From contig JBBRWM010000001.1 in assembly GCA_038249195.1 (NCBI GenBank), positions 310,001 through 374,000 of the forward strand: 64,000 nucleotides of DNA, read 5' to 3'. Source of the stretch: JAOUEA01 sp038249195 (GTDB lineage Bacteria > Actinomycetota > UBA4738 > HRBIN12). The notes below the pieces were generated by a model. The model saw only the letters and a list, made by a program, of their open reading frames with translations, was not told the DNA's origin and made no database searches. Made by a program: the position numbers and the translations under genes. Below are positions 49,868 through 58,890 of the stretch, in pieces (position 1 is the first letter of the stretch; each line of letters opens with the position of its first letter).

Positions 49868-51484
49868 ATGGAAACGTCCGAACCGAGGCGAGAGCGCGAA
49901 CGGCGGCGCGGGCGGGACGTCCTGAGCGCGCTGATCCTGCTGATCGCCGTCTCGGCCATGGGCCTGGTGGCCTACGGCCAGCTCGCCGCCACGCGCGTCT
50001 CACGCGCCCAGGCGGAGCTCGCGCCCGTCGCCGACGGCGTGGCGACCCGTGTGGGGACCGCTCATCTGTACCTGGTGCAGGCACTCGGCGGCGACGCGTC
50101 GGTCGACGTCGGCGACGACGTCTTCGCTCCCCTCGCGCAGGCCCAGCAGCTGGCGCAGACGGCGCTCGACGGCGGGCCGGCGACCCCCGGGGAGGTGCCG
50201 GGCCCGACCATGGATCCCGTGGTGACGGCGGACCTCCGGCTGCTCACCGCCCAGGTGGACAGCTTCGCGAGCCAGGCGGGCTCTCGCTGGATGCATCGCG
50301 AGGGGGCCGGGCAGATCGGCACCAGGGCGGATCAAGAGTTCGACCGGCTCTACGCGACGATCATCGCCCAGACCGACACCCTCTCGCGCGACATCGGCCT
50401 CATCGAGGACCGCGCCCGGCACCGGATCCAGGTCGTGAACACGGCGGTGCTGGGCATCTTGGCCGTGCTCTTCGTGGGCGTGGCGACGTTCGCGCGCCAC
50501 ACGCGCAGGGCGATCGTGGCGAAGAATGAGGAACTCGAGACGAGGGTCGTCGAGCGGACCACGGAGCTCGCCCGGAGCGAGGCCCACACCGCCGCGATCG
50601 TGGACACGGCGCGCGACGCCATCATCACCGTCGACGAGGCGGGGTTGATCCGTTCGGTCAATCCCGCCGCGCAGCGGATGTTCGACTACGCGAGCGAGGA
50701 GCTGCTCGGCGCCCACGCGGCCATGCTCATGGCCGAGGACGATCGCCACCCGCGCGACGGCCACCTGCGACGCTTCCTGGAGGCCGGCGCCCGCGACGTG
50801 GTGGGCCTGGGCCGCGAGGCCGTCGGGCGCCGCCGCGACGGCAGCCTGTTCCCGATCGACGTCTCGGTCTCTCATGCCCGCGTCGGCGACGACCCGATCT
50901 TCGTGGGCGTGATCCGCGACATCACGCAGGGCAAGCGCGTGGAGGCGGAGCTCCGGGCGGCCAAGGCCGTCGCGGAGGAGGCGGCGACCCACGACCCCCT
51001 GACGGGGTTGTGGAACCACAACCGGATCATCGAGGTGCTGATGGAGGAGCTCGCGCGCTCCGGTCGGCACGGCTCCCCCCTGAGCATCGCCATGGTCGAC
51101 CTCGACCACTTCAAGGAGATCAACGACACCTACGGTCATGTGGTGGGAGACGAGGTGCTCCGCGAGATCGCGCTGCGGCTGCGCCGGTCCATCCGCGCCT
51201 ACGACGCCGTGGGCCGGTTCGGGGGAGAGGAGTTCATGGTGGTCCTGCCCGGGGCCGAGGGGGCCACGGCGGAGGCGGCCGCGGAGCGCATCCGCACGCG
51301 GATCAACCGCGAAAGTGTGCTCACGACCGCCGGCACGCTGCAGGTGACGGCCAGCCTCGGGCTCGTGACGAGCGTGGGCGATCTCGTGCACGACGCCACC
51401 GCGCTCCTGGTCGCCGCCGATACGGCGATGTATTCGGCGAAGGTGGCGGGACGCGACCGGGTCAGCACGGGCGCGATGCGCTGA
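49868..51484 (+). CDS. Membrane PAS-GGDEF diguanylate cyclase
   Basis: 538 residues. A short basic N terminus, first membrane helix (about 18-38), an extracytoplasmic helical sensor (about 40-185), second helix (about 192-212), a signalling helix with 'ELETRVVERTTELARSEA', a PAS domain (about 235-355, 'FVGVIRDITQGKRV') and a GGDEF domain (about 370-535) with active site GGEEF near residue 455. It makes cyclic di-GMP in response to an external or membrane signal. It is divergent from the cytX riboswitch and convergent with the SRPBCC gene. Confidence 0.92.
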   Translation: METSEPRRERERRRGRDVLSALILLIAVSAMGLVAYGQLAATRVSRAQAELAPVADGVATRVGTAHLYLVQALGGDASVDVGDDVFAPLAQAQQLAQTALDGGPATPGEVPGPTMDPVVTADLRLLTAQVDSFASQAGSRWMHREGAGQIGTRADQEFDRLYATIIAQTDTLSRDIGLIEDRARHRIQVVNTAVLGILAVLFVGVATFARHTRRAIVAKNEELETRVVERTTELARSEAHTAAIVDTARDAIITVDEAGLIRSVNPAAQRMFDYASEELLGAHAAMLMAEDDRHPRDGHLRRFLEAGARDVVGLGREAVGRRRDGSLFPIDVSVSHARVGDDPIFVGVIRDITQGKRVEAELRAAKAVAEEAATHDPLTGLWNHNRIIEVLMEELARSGRHGSPLSIAMVDLDHFKEINDTYGHVVGDEVLREIALRLRRSIRAYDAVGRFGGEEFMVVLPGAEGATAEAAAERIRTRINRESVLTTAGTLQVTASLGLVTSVGDLVHDATALLVAADTAMYSAKVAGRDRVSTGAMR

Positions 51485-51932
51485 GCGGTTCCGGGCCCGT
51501 GGCGATGATGTGACGCCGCAACCCGGTCATCGCCCGGTCCATCAAGATCCGCATGATCGGACGGTAAGCCAGGGCGGCGAACTCGCCTGCCACGGGGACG
51601 GCCAGCCGGATGTCCTCGGACCAGGTGAACCGCGTTCCGACCACGGTCGGCTCGAGGGTCCACACGCCCATGCCCGCGACCAAGCTCCCGTGGCGGATCT
51701 CCAGTCGCCGCGGCGGATCCCAGCCGAGTACCTCCATGGGCTCCGTGAACGCCGGCAGGCCGGCGATGCGCGTCTTGACGGCAAGGCGAACCCCGATCCC
51801 TTCCCGGTGCGCCGACACCACGCGCACGACGTCGGCGTCGAGCATCCAGTCGGCCTGTCGCTCCCAGTCCATCAGCACGCTCCAGACCGCCGCGGGCGGT
51901 GCTGGGAGCACGATGCGGCCTTCGAGCTTCAC
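51462..51932 (-). CDS. SRPBCC-family protein
   Basis: 156 residues: 'KLEGRIVLPAPPAAVWSVLMDWERQADWMLDADVVRVV' starts a START-like ligand-binding fold ending in a helix 'VAGEFAALAYRPIMRILMDRAM'. Similar to CoxG/polyketide-cyclase-like proteins; ligand unknown. Its 3' end overlaps the convergent diguanylate cyclase by 23 bases, both frames being well supported. Divergent from hutI. Confidence 0.82.
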   Translation of the reverse strand: MKLEGRIVLPAPPAAVWSVLMDWERQADWMLDADVVRVVSAHREGIGVRLAVKTRIAGLPAFTEPMEVLGWDPPRRLEIRHGSLVAGMGVWTLEPTVVGTRFTWSEDIRLAVPVAGEFAALAYRPIMRILMDRAMTGLRRHIIATGPEPLSASRPC

Positions 51933-51986
51933 GCCCTCACCTTACGGCCGGACCGTCGGGGGCCGATGCGGCTAGGCTGCGGTCTC

Positions 51987-53222
51987 ATGGACCGGGGGGC
52001 GGCCGTTGCGGCAACGATGGCCACCGCGACGGGAGCCCTCCCCGCGCGCGGTCGGGGCTTGGCTGCCCGCGTGAGCGAACGGGCGGGCGTCGCCTGGGAC
52101 GAGACCGGCACGATCGTGTACACGGGGCGGGCGGAGGCGATGCCCTGGCCCGCGACCATCGGAGATCCCGGTCGCGGCTGTCTGGTCCCGGGCTTCGTGG
52201 ACTGCCACGTCCATCTGCCCTTCTACGGTTGGCGAGCCGCCGAGTTCGAGGCCCGCGTGCGCGGCACCTCCTACGCGGAGCTGCACCGCTCCGAGGGCGG
52301 CATCTTCAGCTCGAGCCGGCTGCTGAACGGGGCCGGTGACAACGAGGTCATCGGGTTCTGCGAGCCCCTGCTCGAGGAGATGCTCGCCCACGGGACCACC
52401 GCGCTGGAGCTGAAGACGGGCTACGGACTCGGGCTGGAGGCGGAGCTCCGCCAGGCCCGGCTCGCCCGGCGGTTGGCGGAGGCGGTCGAGCAGACCTGCA
52501 CGGTGACGCTCCTAGCCTGCCACGCGATCCCCGAAGGCGTCTCCCGCCAGGATTGGGTGCGCACGGCCTGTCGCGAGCTGATCCCGGGCGCCGCCGCTGA
52601 GGGCCTCGTCGACGCCGTCGACATCTACGTCGAGGATATCGCCTTCACCCTGGAGGACCTCGAGACCGTCGCCGAGGCGGCGAGCGAGGCCGGGCTGCCG
52701 CTCCGCGTGCACGCCGATCAACTGGGGCCGACCGGCGCTACAACGGCCGCGGTTCGCCTGGGCGCCCGTAGCGCCGACCACCTGAATCATTGCGGAAACG
52801 ACGGCGTCGCCGCGCTCGGCTCCGCGACGGCGACAGTGGCGGGCCTGCTCCCGGCTTCCTCGTTCTTCCTGGGGGCGAGCCTGCCCCCCGCCCGGGCCAT
52901 CCGCGACGCGGGGGCGGCCGTCGCGATCGCCACCGACTTCAACCCGGGCACCTCACCCACCTGCTCGATGCCCGAGACGATCGCGATGGCCTCAACCCTC
53001 TACGGGTTGCCGCCCTTGGAGGCGCTCACCGCGGCGACGGCGAACCCCGCATGGGTCCTGGATCTGGACGAGCGACTGGGAACGCTGGAGGTGGGCAAGC
53101 GCGCGGATCTCCTGCTCCTCGAGGAGCCGTCCTTCGCCCAGGTTCCCTACCGACCGGGGCACAACCCCGTCACGACGGTGGTGGTCGGCGGCCGGCTCGC
53201 GGCCGCGCATCCCGGGTCTTAG
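51987..53222 (+). CDS. hutI: Imidazolonepropionase
   Basis: About 411 residues from ATG 51987 (ATG 51966 is also in frame). Third step of histidine breakdown, opening imidazolone propionate to formiminoglutamate. Motifs: metal site 'VDCHVHLPFYG', 'ELKTGYGLGLEAELRQARL', 'LACHAIPEG', 'VHADQLGPTGAT', 'SADHLNH' and 'ATDFNPGTSPTCSM'. All follow HutI and not the general amidohydrolase pattern. It converges with hutH, the stops overlapping by four bases. Confidence 0.93.
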   Translation: MDRGAAVAATMATATGALPARGRGLAARVSERAGVAWDETGTIVYTGRAEAMPWPATIGDPGRGCLVPGFVDCHVHLPFYGWRAAEFEARVRGTSYAELHRSEGGIFSSSRLLNGAGDNEVIGFCEPLLEEMLAHGTTALELKTGYGLGLEAELRQARLARRLAEAVEQTCTVTLLACHAIPEGVSRQDWVRTACRELIPGAAAEGLVDAVDIYVEDIAFTLEDLETVAEAASEAGLPLRVHADQLGPTGATTAAVRLGARSADHLNHCGNDGVAALGSATATVAGLLPASSFFLGASLPPARAIRDAGAAVAIATDFNPGTSPTCSMPETIAMASTLYGLPPLEALTAATANPAWVLDLDERLGTLEVGKRADLLLLEEPSFAQVPYRPGHNPVTTVVVGGRLAAAHPGS

Positions 53223-54760
53223 TCGAGCGGGCCGACGACGGATTCGGCGGCCTCCACGAGGGATCCGCGCCCCACGAGCGCCACCGCGTCCGCGATGTCG
53301 GGGCCGAACTCTCGGTCGGCGTCGAAGAACGGCACCGAGGCGCGCAGCGCATCGTGCACCGCCCGCGTGGCGGGCCCGGGTTCCAGCGGCGCGCGCAGAT
53401 CCAGCGCCTGCGCGGCAGCGAGCGCCTCGAGCGCGATCACGGTCTCCGCGTTCTTCACGATCTCGCGCGCATGACGCGCGGCGGTCATGCCCATGCTCAC
53501 GTGGTCTTCCTGACCTGCGCTCGAGGGGATGGTGTCGACCGAGGCGGGATGCGCGGCCGACTTCGACTCGCTCACGAGCGAGGCGGCCGTGTATTGCACG
53601 AGCATGAATCCGCTGTTCAGCCCGCTGCCATGCACGAGGAACGCGGGGAGCCCGTTCGATTTCTTCGGGTCGGTGAGGCGGTAGAGACGACGCTCGCTGA
53701 TCGACGCGAGCGGGACCGTGGCGAGCGCCAGCGCGTCCATCGCCGTCGCCACCGGCATGCCGTGGAAGTTGCCGCCGCTGCGTATCTCGCCTTCGCCCGC
53801 TCCGCCCTCGGGCAAGACGATGGGGTTGTCGGACACGCTGCCGGCCTCGATCTGCAAGACGCCCTGGACGTAGGCGAGCGCGTCGCGCGTGGCGCCGTGG
53901 ACCTGCGGTGCGCACCGAAGTGAGTACGCATCCTGCACGAGATGGGGACTGTCTCGGTGCGACTCGCGGATCGGCGAATCGGCCAGCAGGCGCCGCAGGT
54001 TCGACGCGCTATTCGCCTGCCCGGCATGAGGCCGGAGGCGCTGGAGCCGTTCGTCGAACGGGGCGTCGGTACCCAAGGCCGCCTCGATGGTCATCGCGGC
54101 CACCACGTCGGCCGTCCGCACGAGACGGGCCACGCGATCGGCCGCGAGGATCCCGACGGCGAGCATGCCCTGGGTGCCGTTCACGAGCGCGAGGCCCTCC
54201 TTGGCCTCCAGGCGCAGGGGCTCGAGCCCCGCGCGTGCCATGGCGGCCGCCGCGGGCTCCACGCCGCCCTCGGGCGCCAGCACGTCGCCATGGCCGATGA
54301 GCGGCAGGGCGAGGTTCGCGAGCGGCGCGAGGTCGCCCGAGGCGCCGAGGGACCCCTGCTCGGGCACCGCCGGGATCACGTCCTGGTTGAGCATCCGCAC
54401 CATGAGATCGATCAACACCGGGCGCACCCCCGAGTAGCCGAGCGCGAGGACGTGGGCCCGCAGCATGAGCATCGCGCGCGCCTCCTCGCGCGACAGGGGC
54501 CGTCCCACAGCGGTCGCGTGGGAACGGATGATCCCGCGCTGCAGCTCGGCGGCCTGCGAAGGATCGATCCTGACGTCCGAGAGGGAACCGAACCCGGTGG
54601 TGACGCCATAGATCGTGGCGCCCGAGGCCAACGCCGCGTCGACCACGGCGCGACTCGCGAGGACGCGCGCGCGGGCGCTGTCGGGGAACCCGACGGGCGC
54701 CCCTTCCGCGACCGCCACGACGTCCGCGAGCTGCAGCCCCTCCCCGACCTCGACCGTCAT
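53219..54760 (-). CDS. hutH: Histidine ammonia-lyase
   Basis: 513 residues. First step of histidine degradation, giving urocanate and ammonia. The MIO prosthetic group forms from Ala140-Ser141-Gly142 in 'GSLGASGDLAPLANLA'; Tyr51 in 'YGVTTGFG' is the catalytic base; 'QDAYSLRCAPQVHGA' and 'SSAGQEDHVSMG' are also conserved. It lies 27 bases downstream of hutU and is probably co-transcribed with it. Confidence 0.96.
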   Translation of the reverse strand: MTVEVGEGLQLADVVAVAEGAPVGFPDSARARVLASRAVVDAALASGATIYGVTTGFGSLSDVRIDPSQAAELQRGIIRSHATAVGRPLSREEARAMLMLRAHVLALGYSGVRPVLIDLMVRMLNQDVIPAVPEQGSLGASGDLAPLANLALPLIGHGDVLAPEGGVEPAAAAMARAGLEPLRLEAKEGLALVNGTQGMLAVGILAADRVARLVRTADVVAAMTIEAALGTDAPFDERLQRLRPHAGQANSASNLRRLLADSPIRESHRDSPHLVQDAYSLRCAPQVHGATRDALAYVQGVLQIEAGSVSDNPIVLPEGGAGEGEIRSGGNFHGMPVATAMDALALATVPLASISERRLYRLTDPKKSNGLPAFLVHGSGLNSGFMLVQYTAASLVSESKSAAHPASVDTIPSSAGQEDHVSMGMTAARHAREIVKNAETVIALEALAAAQALDLRAPLEPGPATRAVHDALRASVPFFDADREFGPDIADAVALVGRGSLVEAAESVVGPLD

Positions 54761-54787
54761 GGGGTGGAGGCTACCCTCGCCACCGGC

Positions 54788-56455
54788 TCAGGCCCCATGC
54801 TCACGCATGGGGATCCTCACCCCGCGCTCCTCGGCCACCTCGACCGCTCGCGGGTAGCCCGCGTCGGCGTGGCGGACCACGCCCGTTCCCGGGTCCGACG
54901 TCAGCACCCGTTCGAGCCGCTCCCCGGCGTTGTCTGAACCGTCGGCCACGACCACCATACCGGCGTGGATCGAGTAGCCGATCCCCACCCCGCCGCCGTG
55001 GTGGACGCTCACCCAGTGCGCCCCGGCCGCGGTGTTCACGAGGGCGTTCAGGATCGGCCAGTCCGCGATGGCGTCGGACCCGTCGGCCATGGCCTCGGTC
55101 TCGCGATAGGGGCTCGCGACGCTGCCGGAGTCCAAGTGATCGCGCCCGATCACGATGGGGCCGGCAACGTCGCCCGCCGCCACGAGCTCGTTGAAGCGCT
55201 CGCCCGCCCGGGCGCGTTCCCCGTAGCCGAGCCAGCAGATGCGCGCCGGCAGACCCTGGAACGCGACGCGCTCCCCGGCCATGCGCAACCACCGCTGGAG
55301 GCGGTCGTTCTCCGGGAAGAGCGCGCCCACGGCGCGGTCGGTGGCGGCGATGTCGGCCGGGTCCCCGGAGAGCGCAACCCAGCGGAACGGACCCTTGCCC
55401 TCACAGAACAGGGGGCGCACGAACGCCGGGACGAACCCGGGGAACGCGTAGGCGCGCTCGTGCCCGAGCTCACCCAGCTCGGCGCCGGCGCGCAGGTTGT
55501 TCCCGTAGTCGAAGGCCACCGCGCCGGCGTCCTGCATCGCCGCCATGGCCTCGACGTGCGCGGCCATGGACGCCTGCGAGCGCCGCACGTACTCATCCGG
55601 GTCGTCGAGGCGGAGCCGAACGGCCTCCTCGAGCGTGACGGCGGCGGGGACGTAGCCGCCCAAGGGGTCGTGGGCGCTCGTTTGATCGGTCACGATGTCC
55701 GGGCACCAATCCCGGCGCACGAGCTCGGGGAGGACCTCTGCGCAGTTGCCCACGAGTCCGATAGACACGGCCTCCTTCCGTCCTTTCGCCTCGGTCGCCC
55801 AGGCCAAGGCCTCGTCGAGCGAGGCGGTCTCGCGATCGAGGTAGCGGGTCTTCACGCGGCGTTCGATCCTGAGGGGGTCCACCTCGACACACAACGCGAC
55901 GCCGTCATTCATCGTGACCGCCAGGGGTTGCGCTCCGCCCATGCCGCCGAGGCCGCCCGTGAGGGTGATCGTCCCGGCGAGCGATCCACCGAAATGCTGG
56001 GCCGCGCACTCGGCGAGGGTCTCGAACGTGCCCTGCAGGATCCCCTGGCTCCCGATGTAGATCCAGGAGCCCGCCGTCATCTGCCCGTACATCGTGAGGC
56101 CCTGCGCCTCCAGGGCGCGGAAGGTGTCCCAGTCGGCCCACTTCGGCACGAGCATCGAGTTCGAGATCAGCACCCGAGGAGCCATGTCGTGGGTGCGGAA
56201 TACCGCGACGGGCTTGCCCGACTGCACGAGGAGGGTCTCGTCGTTCCGCAGGTCGCGCAGCGTGCGAACGATCGCATCGAACGCCTCCCACGATCGAGCG
56301 GCGCGGCCGGTCCCGCCGTAGACGACGAGGTCCTCTGGGCGCTCCGCCACCTCGGGGTCGAGGTTGTTCATCAGCATCCGCATCGCGGCTTCCTGTGGCC
56401 AGCCGCGGCAGCTCAGCTGCGTGCCACGCGGTGCGCGGATCTCTCGTGCGCTCAT
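54788..56455 (-). CDS. hutU: Urocanate hydratase
   Basis: 555 residues. Second step of histidine degradation, NAD-dependent hydration of urocanate. 'RGWPQEAAMRMLMNNLDPEVAERPEDLVVYGGTGRAAR' opens the protein; 'TLTGGLGGMGGAQPLA' and 'RDHLDSGSVASPYRET' belong to the NAD and active sites; 'HHGGGVGIGYSIHAGMV' lies near the end. The frame is open far upstream, but ATG 56455 gives the standard length. First gene of the hutU-hutH unit. HutG or a formiminoglutamate deiminase is not in the window. Confidence 0.95.
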   Translation of the reverse strand: MSAREIRAPRGTQLSCRGWPQEAAMRMLMNNLDPEVAERPEDLVVYGGTGRAARSWEAFDAIVRTLRDLRNDETLLVQSGKPVAVFRTHDMAPRVLISNSMLVPKWADWDTFRALEAQGLTMYGQMTAGSWIYIGSQGILQGTFETLAECAAQHFGGSLAGTITLTGGLGGMGGAQPLAVTMNDGVALCVEVDPLRIERRVKTRYLDRETASLDEALAWATEAKGRKEAVSIGLVGNCAEVLPELVRRDWCPDIVTDQTSAHDPLGGYVPAAVTLEEAVRLRLDDPDEYVRRSQASMAAHVEAMAAMQDAGAVAFDYGNNLRAGAELGELGHERAYAFPGFVPAFVRPLFCEGKGPFRWVALSGDPADIAATDRAVGALFPENDRLQRWLRMAGERVAFQGLPARICWLGYGERARAGERFNELVAAGDVAGPIVIGRDHLDSGSVASPYRETEAMADGSDAIADWPILNALVNTAAGAHWVSVHHGGGVGIGYSIHAGMVVVADGSDNAGERLERVLTSDPGTGVVRHADAGYPRAVEVAEERGVRIPMREHGA

Positions 56456-56551
56456 CGATGCGCCTCCTCCGGGGATCCCGCCGATGCTACCGCCGGTCCC
56501 GGCTCGGTTGGGTGCTTGAGCCGGTCCCCCGTGAAGGATAGCGTCCCCCCG

Positions 56552-57745
56552 ATGGCCCTCCGCCCTTCCCCCTACATGAACCACGCCCCCACCGACCCCA
56601 TCCGCGTGTTGATCGCCGACGACGAACCCGCCCTGCGGGGTGCGCTCGCCGAGCTGCTCGCCCACGAGGATCACGTCCTGCTGATCGGCGCGGCCCAAGA
56701 CGCGGATGAGGCGATCGCGATCGCCGACGATGCGCACCCCGATGTGGCGTTGGTCGACGTGAAGATGCCGGCGGGCGGCGGCGCGCGTGCCGCCCGCGAG
56801 ATCGTGCGCGTCTCCCCCGCCACGCGCGTGATCGCCCTCAGCGCCTTCGAGGACCGGCCGACCGTGCTCGAGATGCTCCGGGCGGGGGCCGTGGGCTACC
56901 TCGTGAAGGGCACCGGCGCCGACGAGATCCTGGGATCGATCGATCGCGTGATGGGCGGCGGCGCGAGCCTTTCGGCGGAGGTGGTCGGCGGCATCGTGGC
57001 GGAGCTCACGTCCCAGCTGCGGCGCGAGGAGATCGAACGTGAGCAGGTCGACGCCGCGCGGGGCGAGATCGAGCGGTTCATGGCCGGCGACGGTCTGTCG
57101 ATGGTGTACCAGCCGATCGTGGATCTCCGCTCGCGCTCCGTCGTGGGGATGGAGGCGCTCGCGCGGTTCCGGTCCCTTCCCCTGCGAGCCCCCAACGAAT
57201 GGTTCGCCGAAGCCGTGCGTCTCGAGCTCGGGGTCCAGCTGGAGCTCGCGAGCGTCCGGCAGGCCTTGCGGATCCTTCCCGGCCTGGCCCCCGAGGTCTA
57301 CCTGTCCATCAACTGCTCGCACCGGGCGGCCGTCTCCACGGAGCTGGCCTCCCTGCTGTCGATGGACGCACCGCGGATCGTCCTCGAGATCACCGAGCAC
57401 GAGGCCGTGGAGGACTACGACGCGTTGCTCAGCGCCCTCGCCGGCCTGCGCGGTATCGGTGCGCGCCTCGCGATCGACGACGCGGGAGCGGGGTTCGCGA
57501 GCATGCACCACACCCTGCGGCTCGTCCCCGACATCGTGAAGCTCGACATCTCGCTCACCCGCGACATCGACGCGGATCGTGCCAAGCACGCGCTCGCGGC
57601 GGCGCTCGTGTCGTTCGCGCACGAGATGGGCATGGTCATCGTGGCCGAGGGCATCGAGACCGCGGCCGAGCTCGACGCCCTGCTGGCGCTTGGGGTCCCG
57701 CAGGGTCAGGGCTACTACCTGGCGGAGCCCACCCCGCGCCGCTAG
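56552..57745 (+). CDS. Response regulator with EAL (c-di-GMP phosphodiesterase) domain
   Basis: 397 residues (ATG 56552; an in-frame ATG at 56576 is possible). An N-terminal NarL-type receiver domain (about 18-135) has phospho-acceptor Asp in 'VALVDVKMP' and Lys in 'GYLVKGTG'. A C-terminal EAL domain (about 165-395) carries 'YQPIVDLRSRSVVGMEALARF', 'INCSH', 'EITEHEAV', 'DDAGAGFASM', 'KLDISL' and 'EGIET', so most catalytic residues are kept. It would hydrolyse cyclic di-GMP under control of an unknown kinase. Confidence 0.88.
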   Translation: MALRPSPYMNHAPTDPIRVLIADDEPALRGALAELLAHEDHVLLIGAAQDADEAIAIADDAHPDVALVDVKMPAGGGARAAREIVRVSPATRVIALSAFEDRPTVLEMLRAGAVGYLVKGTGADEILGSIDRVMGGGASLSAEVVGGIVAELTSQLRREEIEREQVDAARGEIERFMAGDGLSMVYQPIVDLRSRSVVGMEALARFRSLPLRAPNEWFAEAVRLELGVQLELASVRQALRILPGLAPEVYLSINCSHRAAVSTELASLLSMDAPRIVLEITEHEAVEDYDALLSALAGLRGIGARLAIDDAGAGFASMHHTLRLVPDIVKLDISLTRDIDADRAKHALAAALVSFAHEMGMVIVAEGIETAAELDALLALGVPQGQGYYLAEPTPRR

Positions 57746-58707
57746 ATCGCGCGGCGGTCGACCGCCCACGATGAGCCGGTGGCGCCCTTCGTGAACTGTT
57801 TCATCTCCATCGCCACGGCGACGGCCTCGGCGTAGTGCTGGAACGCACGACGCTCGGTCGACGCGACGCCGATGGACATCGTGAGCAGGCCGAACCGCTG
57901 CAGCTCGCCACGGCGGTTCACGACCTCCACGAACCCCCGCTCGCGATCCTCGAGGTCGTAGAGCTCGTGCGCCATGGCGTCGAAGCGATCCACGACCGAC
58001 TGCGCGACGGTCTCGGCACATTCGGGCGGCACCACCAGGACGAAATCATCGCCCCCGACGTGGCCCACGAACCCCGCCCCGTCGGAGAGCTCTCGTGCAA
58101 CCTCGTCGAGCATGCGCGCCGTAGCCTGGATCGCCTCGTCGCCGCGCGAGAACCCGTAGTGATCGTTGAAGGCCTTGAAGTTGTCCAGGTCCGCGTACAA
58201 GATCGCGAACGGGATCCCCTGCTCCACGCGCGCGTCGATGGCCTCCTCGATCCGCACGTTGCCCGGCAGCCCCGTGAGCGGCGACTGCGCCCGCATATCG
58301 CGCGAGCGCCGAAGCACCCCCCGGATCCGCGCCAGGAGCTCGGGGGTGTCGAAGGGCTTGACGATGTAATCGTCGGCGCCGATCGCGAAGCCCTCGAGCT
58401 TGTCGGCGGAGAGTCCACGCGCCGTCAGCATGATGATGGAGACCGACGCGGTCCTCGGGTCCTGTCGGAGCCGCCGCGTGAGCTCGAACCCGTCCATGTT
58501 GGGCATCATCACGTCGGCGAGCACGAGGTCGGGGCTCCGTTCCTGGGCCGTCTCCATCGCCATCATGCCGTCGCTCGCGATGCGGACGTCGTATCCGGCG
58601 GCCTTCAGCTCGATCTCGAGCAGCCGCGCGATGAACGGATCGTCGTCGACGACGAGCAGGCTCTCGCCGCCGCCGCCCGGCTCTTCGTTGGGTTGCAGGT
58701 CGCTCAC
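57742..58707 (-). CDS. Response regulator with GGDEF domain
   Basis: 321 residues. A receiver domain (about 17-135) with Asp in 'LVLADVMMPNMDGFEL' and Lys in 'DYIVKPFD', like PleD. A GGDEF domain (about 150-310) has the active-site loop GGDDF, one acidic residue different from the standard GGDEF/GGEEF and compatible with activity. The allosteric RxxD inhibition site is absent. It converges with the EAL response regulator, sharing four bases at the stops, so a synthase and a hydrolase of cyclic di-GMP are encoded tail to tail. Confidence 0.88.
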   Translation of the reverse strand: MSDLQPNEEPGGGGESLLVVDDDPFIARLLEIELKAAGYDVRIASDGMMAMETAQERSPDLVLADVMMPNMDGFELTRRLRQDPRTASVSIIMLTARGLSADKLEGFAIGADDYIVKPFDTPELLARIRGVLRRSRDMRAQSPLTGLPGNVRIEEAIDARVEQGIPFAILYADLDNFKAFNDHYGFSRGDEAIQATARMLDEVARELSDGAGFVGHVGGDDFVLVVPPECAETVAQSVVDRFDAMAHELYDLEDRERGFVEVVNRRGELQRFGLLTMSIGVASTERRAFQHYAEAVAVAMEMKQFTKGATGSSWAVDRRAI

Positions 58708-58890
58708 GGTCTCGCTCCATCGCCGTCCGTGTGGTGCGTCGTCGACACGCGTCGTCGCGCACTTCCGCTCCTGGAATCGGCACGTTACCCCCGGAGGTGT
58801 AGCGGTTCACGCAAGGTCGCCGGATCCGCGAACCTCGGCCGGGTCGTTCCCGTGGCACCATAGGGGCCGCGGACGGCGAAGGGGGTTCGG

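Noticed and set aside
56456..58021. An upstream extension of hutU by over 500 codons
   Set aside because: The extension overlaps the EAL response regulator antisense and has no similarity to urocanase; ATG 56455 gives the normal length.
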